5,842 bases of DNA. Source: Treponema sp. GTDB lineage: Bacteria > Spirochaetota > Spirochaetia > Treponematales > Breznakiellaceae. The DNA lies in NCBI GenBank assembly GCA_031271075.1, contig JAISWN010000195.1, forward strand, positions 1 to 5,842, written 5' to 3'. The notes under the pieces were generated by a model. The model saw nothing but the letters and a program-made list of their open reading frames with translations, was not told the DNA's origin and searched no databases. This document shows, piece by piece, positions 4,839 through 5,842 of this stretch. Positions within the stretch are counted from its first letter, which is position 1, and the number at the start of each line of letters is the position of its first letter. The position numbers and the translations under genes are program-made.

Positions 4839-5842
4839 TGGTCCGCCTCCACCAGTATCTTGTCGGTACGCCACCAGACAAGCTTCGCGTTATAATCGCT
4901 TACCAGGAGGGCGGAGAGAATACCTTCCGCGGAAAGGTTAAAGATGTTTAGCTGAAGCTCGTCCTGGTTTACCTGGATTACCCCGTGCCGCTGGGTTTCC
5001 CCGGAAGAGGAGTCGGTATTCAGTATTACCAGGGAATAGCCGGTTTCCTCCGGAAAGCCCAGGAAGACCCTCCCCTCCCGAATCACCCCAAGCATGAAGT
5101 AGAGCATCCGGGCGCTGAGCTTGCGGCCGTTATCGTCAAAACTGTGTTCCAGCAGGGGAACTTCCACATTACCAGTATAGACCCCGTTTTCGTTCATGAT
5201 CCAGATAATGGAGCCGTAGGGTTCGTTCCCGGTACGGGTGTTGGTGGATTCATCAAAAGTATCCCGGTAATAGTCAACCTTGATATAGAGGCCGCGGTTA
5301 TCCGGGGCGGCCATAATGGCGTCAACGGAAGACGAGACATCGGGCCAGTCCGGGGGCAAGGGCATAACGCTGTTCTTCAGCTGCACCTGTGAAAGAGCCG
5401 AGCCGGAAGAATCGAAGCGGTAAATATTCCAGCCCCCAGGGAGCCGGCACACCACCACAAGGTCATCCTCCGCCGAACTGTAAAGCCCGCTTATCCGGGG
5501 AAAGGGGCTTCCGCCTATTCCCCTCTGTCCCAGGTACTCCACGAAACGGCCGTCCGCGTCAAAGTGGAGAATAATGCTGTCCAGCAGGGCCCTGTTTTCC
5601 CCATCGTAGCCGTAACGGTCATCGGGAAGCCGTTCTTCCACGTAGATGTGTTTCCGGGAATCCACCACGATCCTTCCCGGGGAGCGCAGGGGGTAGGAGA
5701 AAGCCCAGCGGGTTACCCGGGCACTGTCCTCAATATTGGTTTTAAGGGAATGGGGCGCCGGATTAGTCTCCTCGTTGTAGATCATAAAAAGCAGATCCCC
5801 GTAGGAATTGTAGCGGGCTATCTTCTGGCCGTTTCCGTCGGA
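4835..5842 (-). CDS. beta-propeller-like exported-type protein, 5' end missing (LIC_12708-like)
   Basis: The reading frame is open to the right edge, so the start and any signal peptide are not visible; 335 residues remain. The visible part begins SDGNGQKIARYNSYGDLLFM and continues with repeated short beta-hairpins of the form hydrophobic-x-hydrophobic-x-D/N-x-x-G: residues about 91-106 (LHFDADGRFVEYLGQ), 140-155 (IYRFDSSGSALSQVQL), 212-230 (IIWIMNENGVYTGNVEVPL) and 271-291. This is what NHL or six-bladed propeller proteins look like. The SDGNGxKIxRYNSYGDLL opening resembles a spirochaetal propeller/lipoprotein family that I recall as LIC_12708; that is recollection, not a search. No enzyme motif is seen. 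Its stop forms GTGA with the NAD(P)HX repair gene, so it is upstream in the same operon. An internal ATG at 5785 is not preceded by a ribosome site and is not the start. Confidence 0.72.
   Translation of the reverse strand, partial: SDGNGQKIARYNSYGDLLFMIYNEETNPAPHSLKTNIEDSARVTRWAFSYPLRSPGRIVVDSRKHIYVEERLPDDRYGYDGENRALLDSIILHFDADGRFVEYLGQRGIGGSPFPRISGLYSSAEDDLVVVCRLPGGWNIYRFDSSGSALSQVQLKNSVMPLPPDWPDVSSSVDAIMAAPDNRGLYIKVDYYRDTFDESTNTRTGNEPYGSIIWIMNENGVYTGNVEVPLLEHSFDDNGRKLSARMLYFMLGVIREGRVFLGFPEETGYSLVILNTDSSSGETQRHGVIQVNQDELQLNIFNLSAEGILSALLVSDYNAKLVWWRTDKILVEADQ
4846..4853 (-). promoter_or_regulatory. ribosome binding site deciding the GTG start of the NAD(P)HX repair gene
   Basis: GGTGGAGG on the minus strand, seven bases before GTG 4838. 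It is the strongest ribosome site in the window and supports GTG over the upstream ATG at 4874. Confidence 0.8.

Noticed and set aside
4838..4874. ATG 4874 as start of the NAD(P)HX repair gene
   Set aside because: It adds a Gly-rich leader unlike the family and lacks the GGTGGAGG site and GTGA junction that mark GTG 4838.
4233..4895. Rightward open frame (220 codons) opposite the epimerase half
   Set aside because: Same antisense effect; no recognisable motif and it runs across the well-supported GTGA gene junction.

Overview
The window looks like the chromosome of a spirochaete, most likely a Treponema-type organism with fairly high GC. That assignment is inference from protein style: a diderm outer-membrane protein ending in Phe, a lipoprotein with a loose lipobox and an SH3-like domain, and a periplasmic or extracytoplasmic beta-propeller-like protein resembling a family I associate with treponemes and leptospires. 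No rRNA, tRNA, CRISPR array or insertion sequence was seen. Genes cover almost every base.

Layout from left to right. (1) A leftward pair: an SH3-like lipoprotein (217-681) whose stop overlaps the start of a DUF445-family membrane protein (1-220, cut by the left edge). (2) A single rightward gene (685-1704) that reads as an omptin-family outer-membrane protease. Its start codon lies only three bases from the lipoprotein start, so the two genes diverge with essentially no intergenic DNA. (3) A leftward run of five genes from the right edge: a propeller-like protein (4835-5842, cut by the right edge), a bifunctional NAD(P)HX epimerase/dehydratase (3156-4838), a single-span membrane protein (2573-3163), a four-span membrane protein (2095-2505) and a Nudix hydrolase (1675-2082). 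The first two junctions are overlaps (GTGA and an 8-base ATGAGTGA), then come gaps of 67 and 12 bases, so this is very probably one operon. Its last gene converges on the omptin gene and overlaps it tail to tail by 30 bases.

Functionally, the five-gene run combines two metabolite-repair enzymes (repair of hydrated NAD(P)H, and hydrolysis of a nucleoside-diphosphate-linked substrate) with envelope proteins of unknown role. The omptin gene is the standout. It keeps the whole catalytic Asp-Asp / Asp-His set known from OmpT and Pla, is visibly more A/T-rich than its neighbours, and carries A8, T8 and G7 homopolymers in its coding sequence. Together these raise the possibility of an acquired, possibly phase-variable surface protease in a lineage where omptins are not the textbook expectation.
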